Shown piece by piece: positions 8,377-17,538 of a DNA stretch of 64,000 nucleotides (its first letter is position 1; the number at the start of each line of letters is the position of its first letter). The stretch is from DATBVX01 sp963705495 (GTDB lineage Bacteria > Pseudomonadota > Gammaproteobacteria > Steroidobacterales > Steroidobacteraceae). The position numbers and the translations under genes are program-made. Location of the stretch: NCBI GenBank assembly GCA_963705495.1, contig CAVPJQ010000008.1, forward strand, positions 335,080 through 399,079, read 5' to 3'. Under the pieces are notes generated by a model. That model was not told the DNA's origin. It searched no databases and worked only from the letters and a program-made list of their open reading frames with translations.

Positions 8377-10938
8377 ATGGCGCTTGATCTTCCCATACAA
8401 GAGATCGTCCCTGCACTTCGTGAGGCGCTGAACTCGCATCGCAACGCAGTTCTGCAGGCGCCACCCGGCGCCGGCAAGAGCACCGTCGTGCCGCTGGAAT
8501 TGCTGGGCGAGCCCTGGTTGCGCGGCCGGCGTCTCATCATGCTCGAGCCGCGGCGTCTCGCGACCCGCGCCGTGGCCAGCCGCATGGCGCAATCGCTCGG
8601 CGAATCGGTGGGGCAGACTGTCGGCTATCGAATGAGACTCGAGAGCCGTACGAGTGCTGCGACGCGCATCGAAGTCCTCACCGAAGGCGTGCTCGCGTCG
8701 ATGCTGCAACACGACGCCGCGCTGGAAGGCGTAGGTGCCGTCCTGTTCGATGAGTTTCACGAGCGGAGCCTGCAGGCAGACCTGGGTCTTGCCCTGTGTC
8801 TCGATGTCCAGGCGGTCCTGCAACCAGAGCTGCGGCTGCTGGTGATGTCCGCAACCCTTCCTGCCGAACCGATTGCAGCGTTGCTCGGCGATGCAGCGAT
8901 CGTGCGCGCGGGCAGCCGAATTCACCCCGTCGAGGTGCGTTACCAGCAACGCGATGCGAAGCGCGCCTCCGCTCTGCGAGCGCCTCTCGGCGACATTGCC
9001 ACCAGCGCCAGGCTGGCGGCGTCGGGCGCACTGCGCGCACTGCGCGAGCAGGAAGGGGACGTTCTGGTGTTTCTCCCGGGCGCCGCCGAGATCCGGCGTG
9101 TCGAACAAGTTCTTCAGTCGGAGCTGCAGAACACCAACGTGCGCATACTGCCATTGCTGGGCGAGCTTGAACTCGCGGCGCAGGAGCTCGCACTGCGCCC
9201 TGCAGCACACGGCACACGCAAGATCGTGCTCGCCACCAACATTGCAGAGACCAGTCTCACCATCGAGGGCATCGGCGCTGTGGTCGACTCTGGCCTCGTG
9301 CGCCGCTCGCGCTTCGACCCCGCAAGCGGCATGAGTCGTCTCGAGACCTTGCGCGTCTCGCGTGCCTCCGCCGATCAGCGCTGCGGGCGCGCGGGGCGAC
9401 TGGGGCCGGGCACCTGCTACCGGCTATGGTCCGAGGGCGTGCAGGCAACGCTCGAAGCCGAGACACCGGCCGAGATCCTGGAGGCGGACCTAGCGCCATT
9501 GGCCCTGGACCTCGCCGCCTGGAACGTGGCGGACCCGCAGCAACTGCGCTGGCTCGATCCCCCTCCCCAGGCGCCGTATGAACAGGCGCGCGAACTGCTG
9601 CGAGATCTGGACGCGCTCGATGCGGCGGGACGCATCACGCCCGTCGGCCGCGACATGCTCGAGCTTCGCGTTCACCCGCGCCTTGCGCACATGCTGCTGC
9701 GTGCCCGCGAGCTCGGGTTCCAGGAGCAGGCCTGCAACCTGGCAGCGCTGCTCAGCGAGCGCGACGTGTTCCAGCACGGCGCGCGCAGCGCCGACGCCGA
9801 TGTCCGCAGCCGTCTGGAGCTAATACGTGGGGATGCGGCCGGGGTGAGTGTGGATCGTGCGGGGCTCGAGCGCGTGCGCCGGGTGTCGGTGCAGCTGCAT
9901 CAGCGACTCAGCAGGATTCCCGGCGGCGAGTCAACGGGGAGCCCGGTCGCGGAGGCTGACGTTGCAGGCGTGCTCCTGGCGTTCGCCTATCCGGATCGCG
10001 TTGCACGCCGACGCAGTGACGGCGAGCGACGCTATCTTCTCAGCAACGGCCGCGGTGCGCGCTTCGCGGAGCCGCAACCTCTTGCGCGCGCCGAGTTCCT
10101 GGTGATCGCTGCGCTCGATGACAGCGAGCGGGAAGCGAGAATATTTCTCGCTGCGCCGCTGACCTGTGGCGCGCTCGAAGCAGCGCTGGGCCAGCACATC
10201 GAACGGCTCGAGCGCATCGAATGGAATGATCGCGAGCGCGCCGTCGTTGCTGTCGGCGAACGACGCCTCGGAGCGCTCGTCATCGAATCCACTACGCTTG
10301 CGGAGCCCGACCCGGAGCGAGTCACTGCGACTCTCATCGCAGGCCTCCGCAAGCACTCGCTCGAGGTCTTGCCGTGGAGTCCGGAGCTGCGCACCTGGCA
10401 GGCGCGTGTGCAGTTCGCGCGTGCACTGCCTGCACAGGCAGCGGCGGGCTGGCCTGATGTGGGCGATCAGGCCTTGCTCGCGTCACTCGAGAGCTGGCTT
10501 GCGCCCTGGCTCGGTGGGTTGTCGCGAATTGCTCATCTGGCCCGTCTCGACCTGCGGGAGATTCTTACCGCGATGCTCGGCCACGATCTGCAGCGCCGCC
10601 TGGAGCAGCTCGCACCCACCCATCTTCCGGTGCCGAGCGGCTCGCGCATTCGCATCGACTACCTGGGCGAAGATGCACCCTCCATGTCGGTGCGTTTGCA
10701 GGAAGTATTCGGACTGGAGAGCACGCCCCGCATTGGCGGCGGCACGGTGCCGTTGCTGATCAAGCTGCTGTCACCGGCGCAAAGACCGGTGCAGGTGACG
10801 CGCGACCTGGCCAGCTTCTGGACTAACGGCTATGGCGAGGTGCGCAAAGAGCTGAAGGGGCGCTACCCGAAGCACTCGTGGCCGGAGAATCCGCGCCTTG
10901 CGCCGGCGGTGCGCGGCGTGCGACGTCGTCAGCGTTGA
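8377..10938 (+). CDS. hrpB: ATP-dependent helicase HrpB
   Basis: 853 residues, close to the usual HrpB length. Superfamily 2 motifs are in order: Walker A PPGAGKST (29-36), EPRRLATRA (motif Ia), DEFHER (125-130, the DExH box with the Phe typical of HrpB), MSAT (157-160), then the second RecA lobe with ATNIAETSLTIEG and DQRCGRAGR. The C-terminal part (LAPWLGG onward, with a terminal YPKHSWPENP) matches the HrpB-specific domain. HrpB is a DEAH-like RNA helicase whose role in most bacteria is unsettled. The ATG at 8377 has no strong ribosome site. It ends seven bases before the convergent TonB-domain gene. Confidence 0.93.
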   Translation: MALDLPIQEIVPALREALNSHRNAVLQAPPGAGKSTVVPLELLGEPWLRGRRLIMLEPRRLATRAVASRMAQSLGESVGQTVGYRMRLESRTSAATRIEVLTEGVLASMLQHDAALEGVGAVLFDEFHERSLQADLGLALCLDVQAVLQPELRLLVMSATLPAEPIAALLGDAAIVRAGSRIHPVEVRYQQRDAKRASALRAPLGDIATSARLAASGALRALREQEGDVLVFLPGAAEIRRVEQVLQSELQNTNVRILPLLGELELAAQELALRPAAHGTRKIVLATNIAETSLTIEGIGAVVDSGLVRRSRFDPASGMSRLETLRVSRASADQRCGRAGRLGPGTCYRLWSEGVQATLEAETPAEILEADLAPLALDLAAWNVADPQQLRWLDPPPQAPYEQARELLRDLDALDAAGRITPVGRDMLELRVHPRLAHMLLRARELGFQEQACNLAALLSERDVFQHGARSADADVRSRLELIRGDAAGVSVDRAGLERVRRVSVQLHQRLSRIPGGESTGSPVAEADVAGVLLAFAYPDRVARRRSDGERRYLLSNGRGARFAEPQPLARAEFLVIAALDDSEREARIFLAAPLTCGALEAALGQHIERLERIEWNDRERAVVAVGERRLGALVIESTTLAEPDPERVTATLIAGLRKHSLEVLPWSPELRTWQARVQFARALPAQAAAGWPDVGDQALLASLESWLAPWLGGLSRIAHLARLDLREILTAMLGHDLQRRLEQLAPTHLPVPSGSRIRIDYLGEDAPSMSVRLQEVFGLESTPRIGGGTVPLLIKLLSPAQRPVQVTRDLASFWTNGYGEVRKELKGRYPKHSWPENPRLAPAVRGVRRRQR

Positions 10939-10945
10939 AGTCGCG

Positions 10946-12841
10946 CTACTTCGCGACCGTAAATCGCATCCGCAGCGCCATGAGCTGGTCGTGCGGAGCA
11001 CCGTCAACCTGCACCGGCTTGAATTTCCAGCGCTTCAGGGCGCGAACCGCGCTGTCGTCGAATACACCCTGCGGCTCTGCATTGGTGACAACGACATCCT
11101 TGACCTCGCCGGTGGCGGTGATGACGAACTGCATGTCGACGAAGCCTTCGACCCTTTTGCGCTCAGCGGACGCGGGGTAGTCCGGGTTCACGCGCTTGAG
11201 GATCAGGTCCTCGCGCACGCCGACCGGCTTGGTCAACGCCTCAACCCGGCGTTGTGCGCTGCCGACGGCCGCGACCGCGGACTCAAGTCCCGCGCCGCTG
11301 GCGCCGAACTTGCGAGCCTCATCCAGCATGCGCTGGGCGCGAGCGACATCCTCGCGCTTTGCGGCCTCTTCCGCGCCGGTCAGCAGTTGCGCCTTGAGCG
11401 AGTCGACCACCGTGGCGAGGGCCGGATAGTCGGGGAACTGCTGTTGCAGGGTCGCGACGTAGTAGCGCGCGCTGTCGGAGGCGGGATCCAGCAGCTGGCC
11501 CTGGTTGAGCCGCTCGCGCGCAAGACCGAGCAGCCGATCTGCCTCAGCGCCCTTGCTGCGCTGTCCTGCTTTCATGTCGCGCTCCGCCTTGACGAAGTCG
11601 ATGCCACTTGCATCGAGCGCGCGCGCTTGCGCGAGCCAGCGGTCGGCACCGTCCGAGTCGCCTCGGGCGGCAGCCTGCGAGCCCTTCTGCAACATCCTGT
11701 TCGCGAGTGAGCGCAAGCCCTGCTGCGCCAGCAGGCTCGCGCCATCCAGATCACGCGCATTGCTGAAGTAATACTTGGCGCTGTCGTTGGCCGGCTCGAC
11801 GAGCCGATCCTGAGTCAGCCGATCATTGCCCAGTTTGATGAGCGTCGCGAGCTTCTGGCTGTTGGCATCGACGCGCGCGCTATCCTGCTGCTGCGCCGCC
11901 GAGCGCTCCGTCTCGCGGTTGAGCTGGGCTTCCAGGAATGAGATGCGGGGATGCGTAGGCGTGATGGTGCGCGCGATCTTGATTGCGGCAGCGGCCTCGC
12001 GCGGCTTCTGATCGAGCAGCGCCGCCTCGGCGCGGGCCAGCATCACCTCGGTGACGCGCACCAGGCCGTCGCGAGCCTCCGCATTGCTGGCATCAAGTGC
12101 CAGGGCACCGCGGTAGTAGTCGGTCGCGTTGTTGTTCTTCGGATCGATGTAACGGCCAGCCTCGAAAGCCTCGCGTGCTTTTTGCAGCTGGGCCTCGATC
12201 GCAGTTGCCTTTTCGAGTTGCGGGTTGGCCGCCTGCTGAGCGCCCGTAGCGGCGCTGTCCGCATCGCCTGAGCCGCCGGACTTGTGTGTCAGCAGCCAGA
12301 CGCCAAACCCACCAACGAGCAGCACCGCGGCCGCAATTCCGGCGTAAAGCGGCGTGCGACTGCGCGGTGCGCCGGGCGCGGCCAGGGCAGCTTCAGTCTT
12401 CAGCTCAAGGTGCCGATTGATTCCCGTCTCGATCGCGCCGGCGAGATCCTGGGTGACCTGAGCCTTGACAACGAACCCCTGGACGGCCTCCGAATTGATG
12501 TAGCGCGTAACGCGCTGCTCGTCTTCCGGCTCGCCGGCCACCACGAAGCCGAGGTCCGGGAACTGTTGACTGAGCCGTGTCGCAACTGCCTCCAGCTCCT
12601 TGCGCACCAGCGAGTAATCGAGGAGTGCTACTGCGCACGGCGTCGAGACCAGCAGGTCCGCCGCCTGGTTTTCGCTGGTGGCGTGCCAGACGCGATTCGG
12701 CAGCGTGATGACGCGCCGTACTGCGAGCAGGAAGAAATCGTCCTCGGTGAGCACCAGCACATCGATGCCGGCACCCGATGGCGCGGGAGGGATGGTATTG
12801 ACCGGTCCGGCTTGCAGATTGCGTGCGGCGCTTGGCTTCAC
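10946..12841 (-). CDS. TonB-like protein with N-terminal pseudo-receiver and helical repeats
   Basis: 631 residues. The N-terminus (about 25-145) resembles a response-regulator receiver: IDVLVLTEDDFFLLAVRRV, then ALLDYSL at the phosphoacceptor strand (D75) and a late lysine in GFVVKAQ. A membrane helix follows at 164-185 (LYAGIAAAVLLVGGFGVWLL). The remainder is outside the cytoplasm: helical TPR-like repeats (about 200-520) and a TonB-type domain (540-631) with YPASAERKRVEGFVDMQFVI and VRALKRWKFKPVQVDG. It is the last gene of the run kinase-cheA-cheY-cheX-this. A cytoplasmic receiver joined to a periplasmic TonB domain suggests a signal passed across the inner membrane; that is inference. Confidence 0.72.
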   Translation of the reverse strand: MKPSAARNLQAGPVNTIPPAPSGAGIDVLVLTEDDFFLLAVRRVITLPNRVWHATSENQAADLLVSTPCAVALLDYSLVRKELEAVATRLSQQFPDLGFVVAGEPEDEQRVTRYINSEAVQGFVVKAQVTQDLAGAIETGINRHLELKTEAALAAPGAPRSRTPLYAGIAAAVLLVGGFGVWLLTHKSGGSGDADSAATGAQQAANPQLEKATAIEAQLQKAREAFEAGRYIDPKNNNATDYYRGALALDASNAEARDGLVRVTEVMLARAEAALLDQKPREAAAAIKIARTITPTHPRISFLEAQLNRETERSAAQQQDSARVDANSQKLATLIKLGNDRLTQDRLVEPANDSAKYYFSNARDLDGASLLAQQGLRSLANRMLQKGSQAAARGDSDGADRWLAQARALDASGIDFVKAERDMKAGQRSKGAEADRLLGLARERLNQGQLLDPASDSARYYVATLQQQFPDYPALATVVDSLKAQLLTGAEEAAKREDVARAQRMLDEARKFGASGAGLESAVAAVGSAQRRVEALTKPVGVREDLILKRVNPDYPASAERKRVEGFVDMQFVITATGEVKDVVVTNAEPQGVFDDSAVRALKRWKFKPVQVDGAPHDQLMALRMRFTVAK

Positions 12842-12859
12842 GACACGGCTCCGAAAGGA

Positions 12860-13312
12860 TTATTCGAGGCAGACGACCAGCTGGGCCGAATGGCTGCGCC
12901 AGTTGATCGGGATCACGAACGAACGGACATTGGCCGGCGTCACCGCGTGCTCTGGCGTACCGCTGATGACGCGCGGCACCGAGATCATGAATTCCCTGCC
13001 GAAATCGCGGCGTGCATTGCCGGAAATCTGGTTGGCGACCTCGCCCACGAGGTCGCACATGTTCTCGTGCGTCATCTCGGTCTCGCCGAGGCGCATCAAC
13101 AGTACCGTCAGCATCGGGCGCGAAGCGGTGAAGTACACGATGCCCTTGCGCTTGCCGCCGATGGTGATGACGCCGGTGTATTCCTGGATGCCGGGTGCGC
13201 CTTCGTTGACGAGATAGGGCGAGCCGACCGACGCCGGTTGATTGGCGGCAGTCTGGAAATAGTGCGTCGTTCCTTCGACGAAAGTTTCCAGCTCGACCTT
13301 CGTCATGCTCAT
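12860..13312 (-). CDS. cheX: CheX-type CheY-P phosphatase
   Basis: 150 residues. The CheC/CheX/FliY phosphatase signature is visible as LVGEVANQISGNA, giving the E91-x-x-N94 pair that places water for dephosphorylating CheY. There is one such motif, as in CheX. Its start overlaps the cheY stop by ATGA, so the response regulator and its phosphatase are made together. In this context it should set the lifetime of the CheY-like signal from the CheA-like kinase upstream. The surrounding genes show no MCP, CheW or flagellar gene. Confidence 0.85.
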   Translation of the reverse strand: MSMTKVELETFVEGTTHYFQTAANQPASVGSPYLVNEGAPGIQEYTGVITIGGKRKGIVYFTASRPMLTVLLMRLGETEMTHENMCDLVGEVANQISGNARRDFGREFMISVPRVISGTPEHAVTPANVRSFVIPINWRSHSAQLVVCLE

Positions 13313-13695
13313 GCGCCGGCGCCTCGCAGCAGCTCATCGAGAGCGTCGGTCAACTGGCGGTCAGAGAAAGGTTTGCACAGGAACCCGTTGGCACCGCGCT
13401 TCATGGCTTCGATGGCAGTCGCCTTGTCGGCGAGCGCGCTCACCACCAGGATCAGAACTTCGGGCTTGATGGCGACCAGCTGTTCGACGCACTCGATGCC
13501 GTCCATCTCCGGCATGGTGATGTCCATGGTCACGACGTCCGGCTCGGTGCGGCGAAACAGCTCCACCGCCTGCTTGCCGTTGCCGGCCGAGCCGACGAAC
13601 TGCAGTCGGGCGCACTGGTGCGAGCGCTCGATCTTGCGACGCATGACATTCGAGTCATCGACGATCATCAGCTTGAGGGGTGCAACCGCGTTCAA
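13309..13695 (-). CDS. CheY-like single-domain response regulator
   Basis: 128 residues, a stand-alone receiver. Acidic pocket D13/D14, phosphoacceptor D58 (TMDITMPEMDG), switch residue S86 and conserved K108 (KPF) are all present, so it should be phosphorylatable. No output domain is attached, so it must act by protein contact. It lies directly downstream of the CheA-like kinase (36-base gap) and overlaps cheX. The target is not evident; candidates are the pseudo-receiver proteins of the same cluster or a motility apparatus elsewhere. Confidence 0.92.
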   Translation of the reverse strand: MNAVAPLKLMIVDDSNVMRRKIERSHQCARLQFVGSAGNGKQAVELFRRTEPDVVTMDITMPEMDGIECVEQLVAIKPEVLILVVSALADKATAIEAMKRGANGFLCKPFSDRQLTDALDELLRGAGA

Positions 13696-13731
13696 TCCGC
13701 AACTCCTGTTGTTGTTGATGGTGCGTTTGGA

Positions 13732-15951
13732 TCAGGCGGCCCGGGACTTGGCGGGCGAGGGCAGCCAGATGCGGAAGCGGGCGAAGCGTCCAACCGTCGT
13801 CGAGACACCCACCTTGCCGCCGAGCTCCTGGATCAGGTTGCGCACGATGTCCATGCCGACGCCGCGGCCGGCGTCGCGCGTGACCTGCTCCTGGGTCGAG
13901 AAGCCGGCCATGAAGATGAGCGACAACGCGCGCCGGTCGTCGAGCGCTGCGGCCTGGTCGGCCGTCATCAACCCGCGCTTGACCGCGGTCTCTTTGAGCT
14001 TCTCCGCGCTGAGGCCGCGGCCGTCGTCCTGGCAGACGAATTCGTAGCCTTCATTACCGCGATTCTCGAACTTGAGCGTGATGCTGCCGGCAGGCGCCTT
14101 ACCGGCGCTGGCGCGCTGGGATGGCGTTTCGATACCGTGTGCCATGCAGTTGCGCACCATCTGGATTGAAATGTCCTTGATGGCGCGGCGGTAGTCCCTG
14201 GGGACCTGCTCGAGGCCGACGCAGGCGACCTTCACCTGCTTGCCCAGTTCACCCGCAATGCGCTCCGCGAGCGACTTGAGACTCGATTCCAGCCCATCAC
14301 TGGCACTTACAGACTCGCGCGCCGTGAGGACTGGCGCGGGTTGCACGAGCGTGCCCTCGGGACCGAAATCGTTGTCGCGATCGGTAGGCAGCGCCGTATT
14401 GTCGGCCTCGCCAGTCATTGCGACGCGCAGATCCGCAAGCCGGCCCACCATCTCGCGCACCTGCGCGAGGTGGCCGAAGAGGTCATCGAGCTTGACGACC
14501 AGGGGCAGGAAGTCGTTGCCACTCAAGGTCTGGCGACTACGCAGTTCCTGCAGCGCCTCCTCGAAGCCGTGTGCGCGCGACTCAACGGTCTTCAGGCCGA
14601 GCGCCGCCGCTTCGCCCTTGACGCTGTGAATCTGGCGGAAGATGCCATCGAGCTTGGCGCGGAACGCGGATTCTTCGCGCGCCGGCTCCTTGAGAATGGA
14701 GTTCACCATCTTCATGGCGACCTCGCTCTCTTCCAGGAATCCGGACAGCTGGCGGGGTTCGACGTGCAGGATGTGCAGCAACAGGTCGAGCTGCGCCTGC
14801 GCCTTTTCCTGCGATTCCTGCAGCTCGTGGGCAAGTTCGACACGCCGCGTCACGTCGATGACGGTCACCAGCAAGCGCGACATCTGGCCGTCGGAGTGCA
14901 CGCGGTTGAAATCGAACTCCAGGAACTGCGTTTCCATCTGGCCATTTCCCGCATCGATGCTCACCTCGACCTCACCCAGCGGGTTGATGGTCTTGATGAG
15001 TCTTTCGTTGACGCGCTCGCCCCACATCAGCTTCACGTATTCGAGCGCGGTCTCGAGGACCTTGTCCGGGACGATGCCGCGCAGCAGCCGTTCGAAGCTC
15101 ATCTTCTCGAAATCGGTGCGGTGAAAGATGCGCTCGAGCGCTTCGGAGCGCTCTGATCCGATGACGAGATTCTTGTCGAGCAGGAACAGACCCTGGTTGA
15201 TCGTGTGCAGGATGTCGTCGGTCTCGCGCTTGGCGCGTGAGATCGACTGCTCGCGGTTGGCGGCTTTGCCCAGCAGCCCGAAGGCGATCACGAACAGGAA
15301 CACCGCGCCGGCCATGCCGGCAATGAGGTAGAGACGCATTTGCGCAGCGCGCGCCTGGGTTTCGGCGTCGACCTTGGCAGACAGGCCCGCAACCAGCTTG
15401 GCTATTTCGGCGTGGCGCGCCACGCCGAAGCGGACGGCTTCATCGAGCTGGCTGTTGAGCTTCAGGCCGGGCGCGCTCAGTTGTGTGCCGCGATCGGCGG
15501 TCTCGACATACGGATTGCCTGTGAAGTCGACGATCGGCTTCAGCCGCTCGCGATACTCACCCCAGACGTGGCGCAGGTCCTGGAGACTGCGCTGGCTGCT
15601 CGCCGAGGCGAGCGGCGCGAATTCGAAGGGACCGGCGCGTCCCGCCGACGTGGTCGCGCTGCGATCGAGACCGGCGAGCGCCGCGTCGAAGGACTTCACG
15701 GTCGCTTTGAGGTCGGTCAGCGCCCGCCCGAGGTAGCGTCGATTGCCGAGGTCCGCGCGCAGCAGTTGCGCTGCCGAGGCGATGACCTGGGGCTGAAGCT
15801 GTTGAGCGCTGATGCCGCGAATCGCGGTCAGGCTTTCCGTCGCGCGCACCGCGAAGATGAAGTTCATCGCCAGCATCGCGGCCGTGCCGACCAGGAACAG
15901 CGCCAGCACCGCGACCAGGCCCTTGTACTTTCCGAGCTTGAGGATCCGCAT
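13732..15951 (-). CDS. membrane-bound CheA-like histidine kinase with Hpt domain
   Basis: 739 residues from ATG 15951, preceded by GAGGTGGG. Two membrane helices (about 10-32 and 212-233) bracket a periplasmic sensor region of about 180 residues that is mostly helical. Then come a PAS-like stretch (DDILHTINQGLFLLDKN), a coiled coil, an Hpt domain with the phospho-site histidine in IHSVKGEAAALG (about residue 465), and a CheA-style ATPase: MVRNCMAHGIETPSQR (N box), DDGRGLS and GRGVGMDIV. There is no CheW-like P5 domain and no receiver. It therefore looks like a CheA that senses through its own periplasmic domain instead of through an MCP array. It is followed by cheY and cheX. Confidence 0.85.
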   Translation of the reverse strand: MRILKLGKYKGLVAVLALFLVGTAAMLAMNFIFAVRATESLTAIRGISAQQLQPQVIASAAQLLRADLGNRRYLGRALTDLKATVKSFDAALAGLDRSATTSAGRAGPFEFAPLASASSQRSLQDLRHVWGEYRERLKPIVDFTGNPYVETADRGTQLSAPGLKLNSQLDEAVRFGVARHAEIAKLVAGLSAKVDAETQARAAQMRLYLIAGMAGAVFLFVIAFGLLGKAANREQSISRAKRETDDILHTINQGLFLLDKNLVIGSERSEALERIFHRTDFEKMSFERLLRGIVPDKVLETALEYVKLMWGERVNERLIKTINPLGEVEVSIDAGNGQMETQFLEFDFNRVHSDGQMSRLLVTVIDVTRRVELAHELQESQEKAQAQLDLLLHILHVEPRQLSGFLEESEVAMKMVNSILKEPAREESAFRAKLDGIFRQIHSVKGEAAALGLKTVESRAHGFEEALQELRSRQTLSGNDFLPLVVKLDDLFGHLAQVREMVGRLADLRVAMTGEADNTALPTDRDNDFGPEGTLVQPAPVLTARESVSASDGLESSLKSLAERIAGELGKQVKVACVGLEQVPRDYRRAIKDISIQMVRNCMAHGIETPSQRASAGKAPAGSITLKFENRGNEGYEFVCQDDGRGLSAEKLKETAVKRGLMTADQAAALDDRRALSLIFMAGFSTQEQVTRDAGRGVGMDIVRNLIQELGGKVGVSTTVGRFARFRIWLPSPAKSRAA

Positions 15952-16188
15952 CTTGTTACCCACCTCGCAACAGGTGCGGCGCCAGCCCGCGTTTGCCACG
16001 TCCCTATGGCTCAGATGGGCCCGTGCGCCGCTCAGCCTTCAGCCGGCCGCACTGCGCCGCCTGGCCTGAAGGCAAGTGGGCGCTATCTTTGACAATAGTC
16101 CCGGCGGGGGATGTGAACGCGGGTTGGTTTTTGGGGTCGGAAACTCGAAGCAGTTCAAACTTTCGCGACTTGGCGACAGTAACGCCAT
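15952..16188. other. intergenic region between kinase gene and CheA-like gene
   Basis: 237 bases with no convincing gene. It must hold the leader of the minus-strand CheA-like gene; the only clear signal is the GAGGTGGG ribosome site next to its start. I could not find a well-matched promoter or a terminator for the kinase gene. Confidence 0.4.
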
Positions 16189-17442
16189 TCACCTGGAGGG
16201 GCTCTTGGGCCGCAACGCTGTCAGGAAGTCGGTAGCGCTCTGGAAACGCTCTGCGGGCGCCTTGGCGAGCAGGCGATCCAGGAGTGGCTGCACACGGGCC
16301 GCGGCGCCGCTGAGCTGCGGTATGGCTGCGTGCTGGTGTTGCGCCAGGATGTCGAAAACCGTGCGGCCCTGGAACGGCCGCGTGCCGGTCAGAAGCTCGT
16401 AGAAGATGACGCCGAGCGAGTAAAGATCGGAACGTTCATCCACGGGCCGACCATCAGCCTGCTCCGGGCTCATGTAGTAGGGCGAGCCGCGGATTTCACC
16501 TGCCCCGGTGAGCGCTTTGTCGCCGGTCAGTTCCTTGGCGAGACCGAAGTCGATCAGCACCAGCGAATTGTCCGTACGGAGCATCACGTTGGCGGGCTTC
16601 AGATCACGGTGCAGTACACCTGCCACATGAATGATGCGCAGCGCCTCGGCGATCTGCTTCGCGTAGTCGGTCGCTTCGTCCGCCGACATGGGATTCTGCA
16701 GTCGCGTCTTGAGATCGCCTGCTGGAAAGTATTCGGTTGCGATGTAGCTCAGGCCCTCGGTCGAGCCGAAGTCGTACACATCGACGATCGCGCGATGCCG
16801 GATCTGGGAAATGATCTTGTATTCGCGCGCGAAGCGCTGCTCATCTCCGGGCGCATCCGCAACATCTGCCGCACGTCGCAGCACCTTGAGCGCGACGTTG
16901 AAACCGAGCTCTTCGCTCCGTGCCAGGTATACGGCCGACCGATCGGAGCGCGCCAGCGTCTGCAGCACCTGATATCCGGAGACCGTAGTCGGCAACTCAC
17001 TCGGTGCGGCAGCTCGGCGCACGTGCGGCCGGCGTCGCTCGACGGGTGGTGCACCACTTGATTGCAAAGCCGCCTTGACCCGTGCGGCCAGCAGAGGCGG
17101 TGAAATCAGGCGCACCGGCAGGAAGTCTGCCGCTCCGGCGCGCACCGCATCGACGGCAGTCATTTCATTGCCGCCGCGCGCCAGGATCAGGATCGGCGCG
17201 CCGCAGCCCTTGAATTCACGCAACAGTGCTTCGGGCCCGAGGAGCTTCCCATCGCTGTCCTCGCGCCCGTGCTCATAACCAACGAACAAGGCGGTATACG
17301 CGGCGAGCTCCGCATTGTGCGCGGAATCCTCCGGCAGCGGTTCCATCTGCACTTCAGCATTGGGATAGGCGATCTGCAGATCGCCCTTGACCTGACGCCG
17401 CAGCGGCTCGTCGAGACCCAGGATCAGGAACCGCACACTCAT
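16189..17442 (-). CDS. Hanks-type Ser/Thr protein kinase with N-terminal pseudo-receiver
   Basis: 417 residues. Residues 1-125 look like a receiver fold (FLILGLDEPLRRQV, then ILILARGGNEMTAVDAVRAGAADFLPV) but have lost the acidic pocket. Residues 157-417 are a kinase: K186 in NVALKVL, HRDLKPANV (D280), DFG (298-300), SPEQADGRPVDERSDLYSLGV. The glycine-rich loop is missing its glycines (TLARSDRSAVYLA), unusual for an active kinase. No transmembrane helix or PASTA domain follows, so it should be cytoplasmic. It sits upstream of the CheA-like gene, same strand, after a gap of 237 bases, so it may have its own promoter. Autophosphorylation or phosphorylation of neighbours is inference. Confidence 0.85.
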   Translation of the reverse strand: MSVRFLILGLDEPLRRQVKGDLQIAYPNAEVQMEPLPEDSAHNAELAAYTALFVGYEHGREDSDGKLLGPEALLREFKGCGAPILILARGGNEMTAVDAVRAGAADFLPVRLISPPLLAARVKAALQSSGAPPVERRRPHVRRAAAPSELPTTVSGYQVLQTLARSDRSAVYLARSEELGFNVALKVLRRAADVADAPGDEQRFAREYKIISQIRHRAIVDVYDFGSTEGLSYIATEYFPAGDLKTRLQNPMSADEATDYAKQIAEALRIIHVAGVLHRDLKPANVMLRTDNSLVLIDFGLAKELTGDKALTGAGEIRGSPYYMSPEQADGRPVDERSDLYSLGVIFYELLTGTRPFQGRTVFDILAQHQHAAIPQLSGAAARVQPLLDRLLAKAPAERFQSATDFLTALRPKSPSR

Positions 17443-17538
17443 CCGCCAGGTGCATCCGCTACGCGTGTCGCGTATCAGGAGGGGCGCGGGATCATCTCAC
17501 AAATGTCGCGCGCGTTTGAGGCCCATGCTCAAGCTGTC

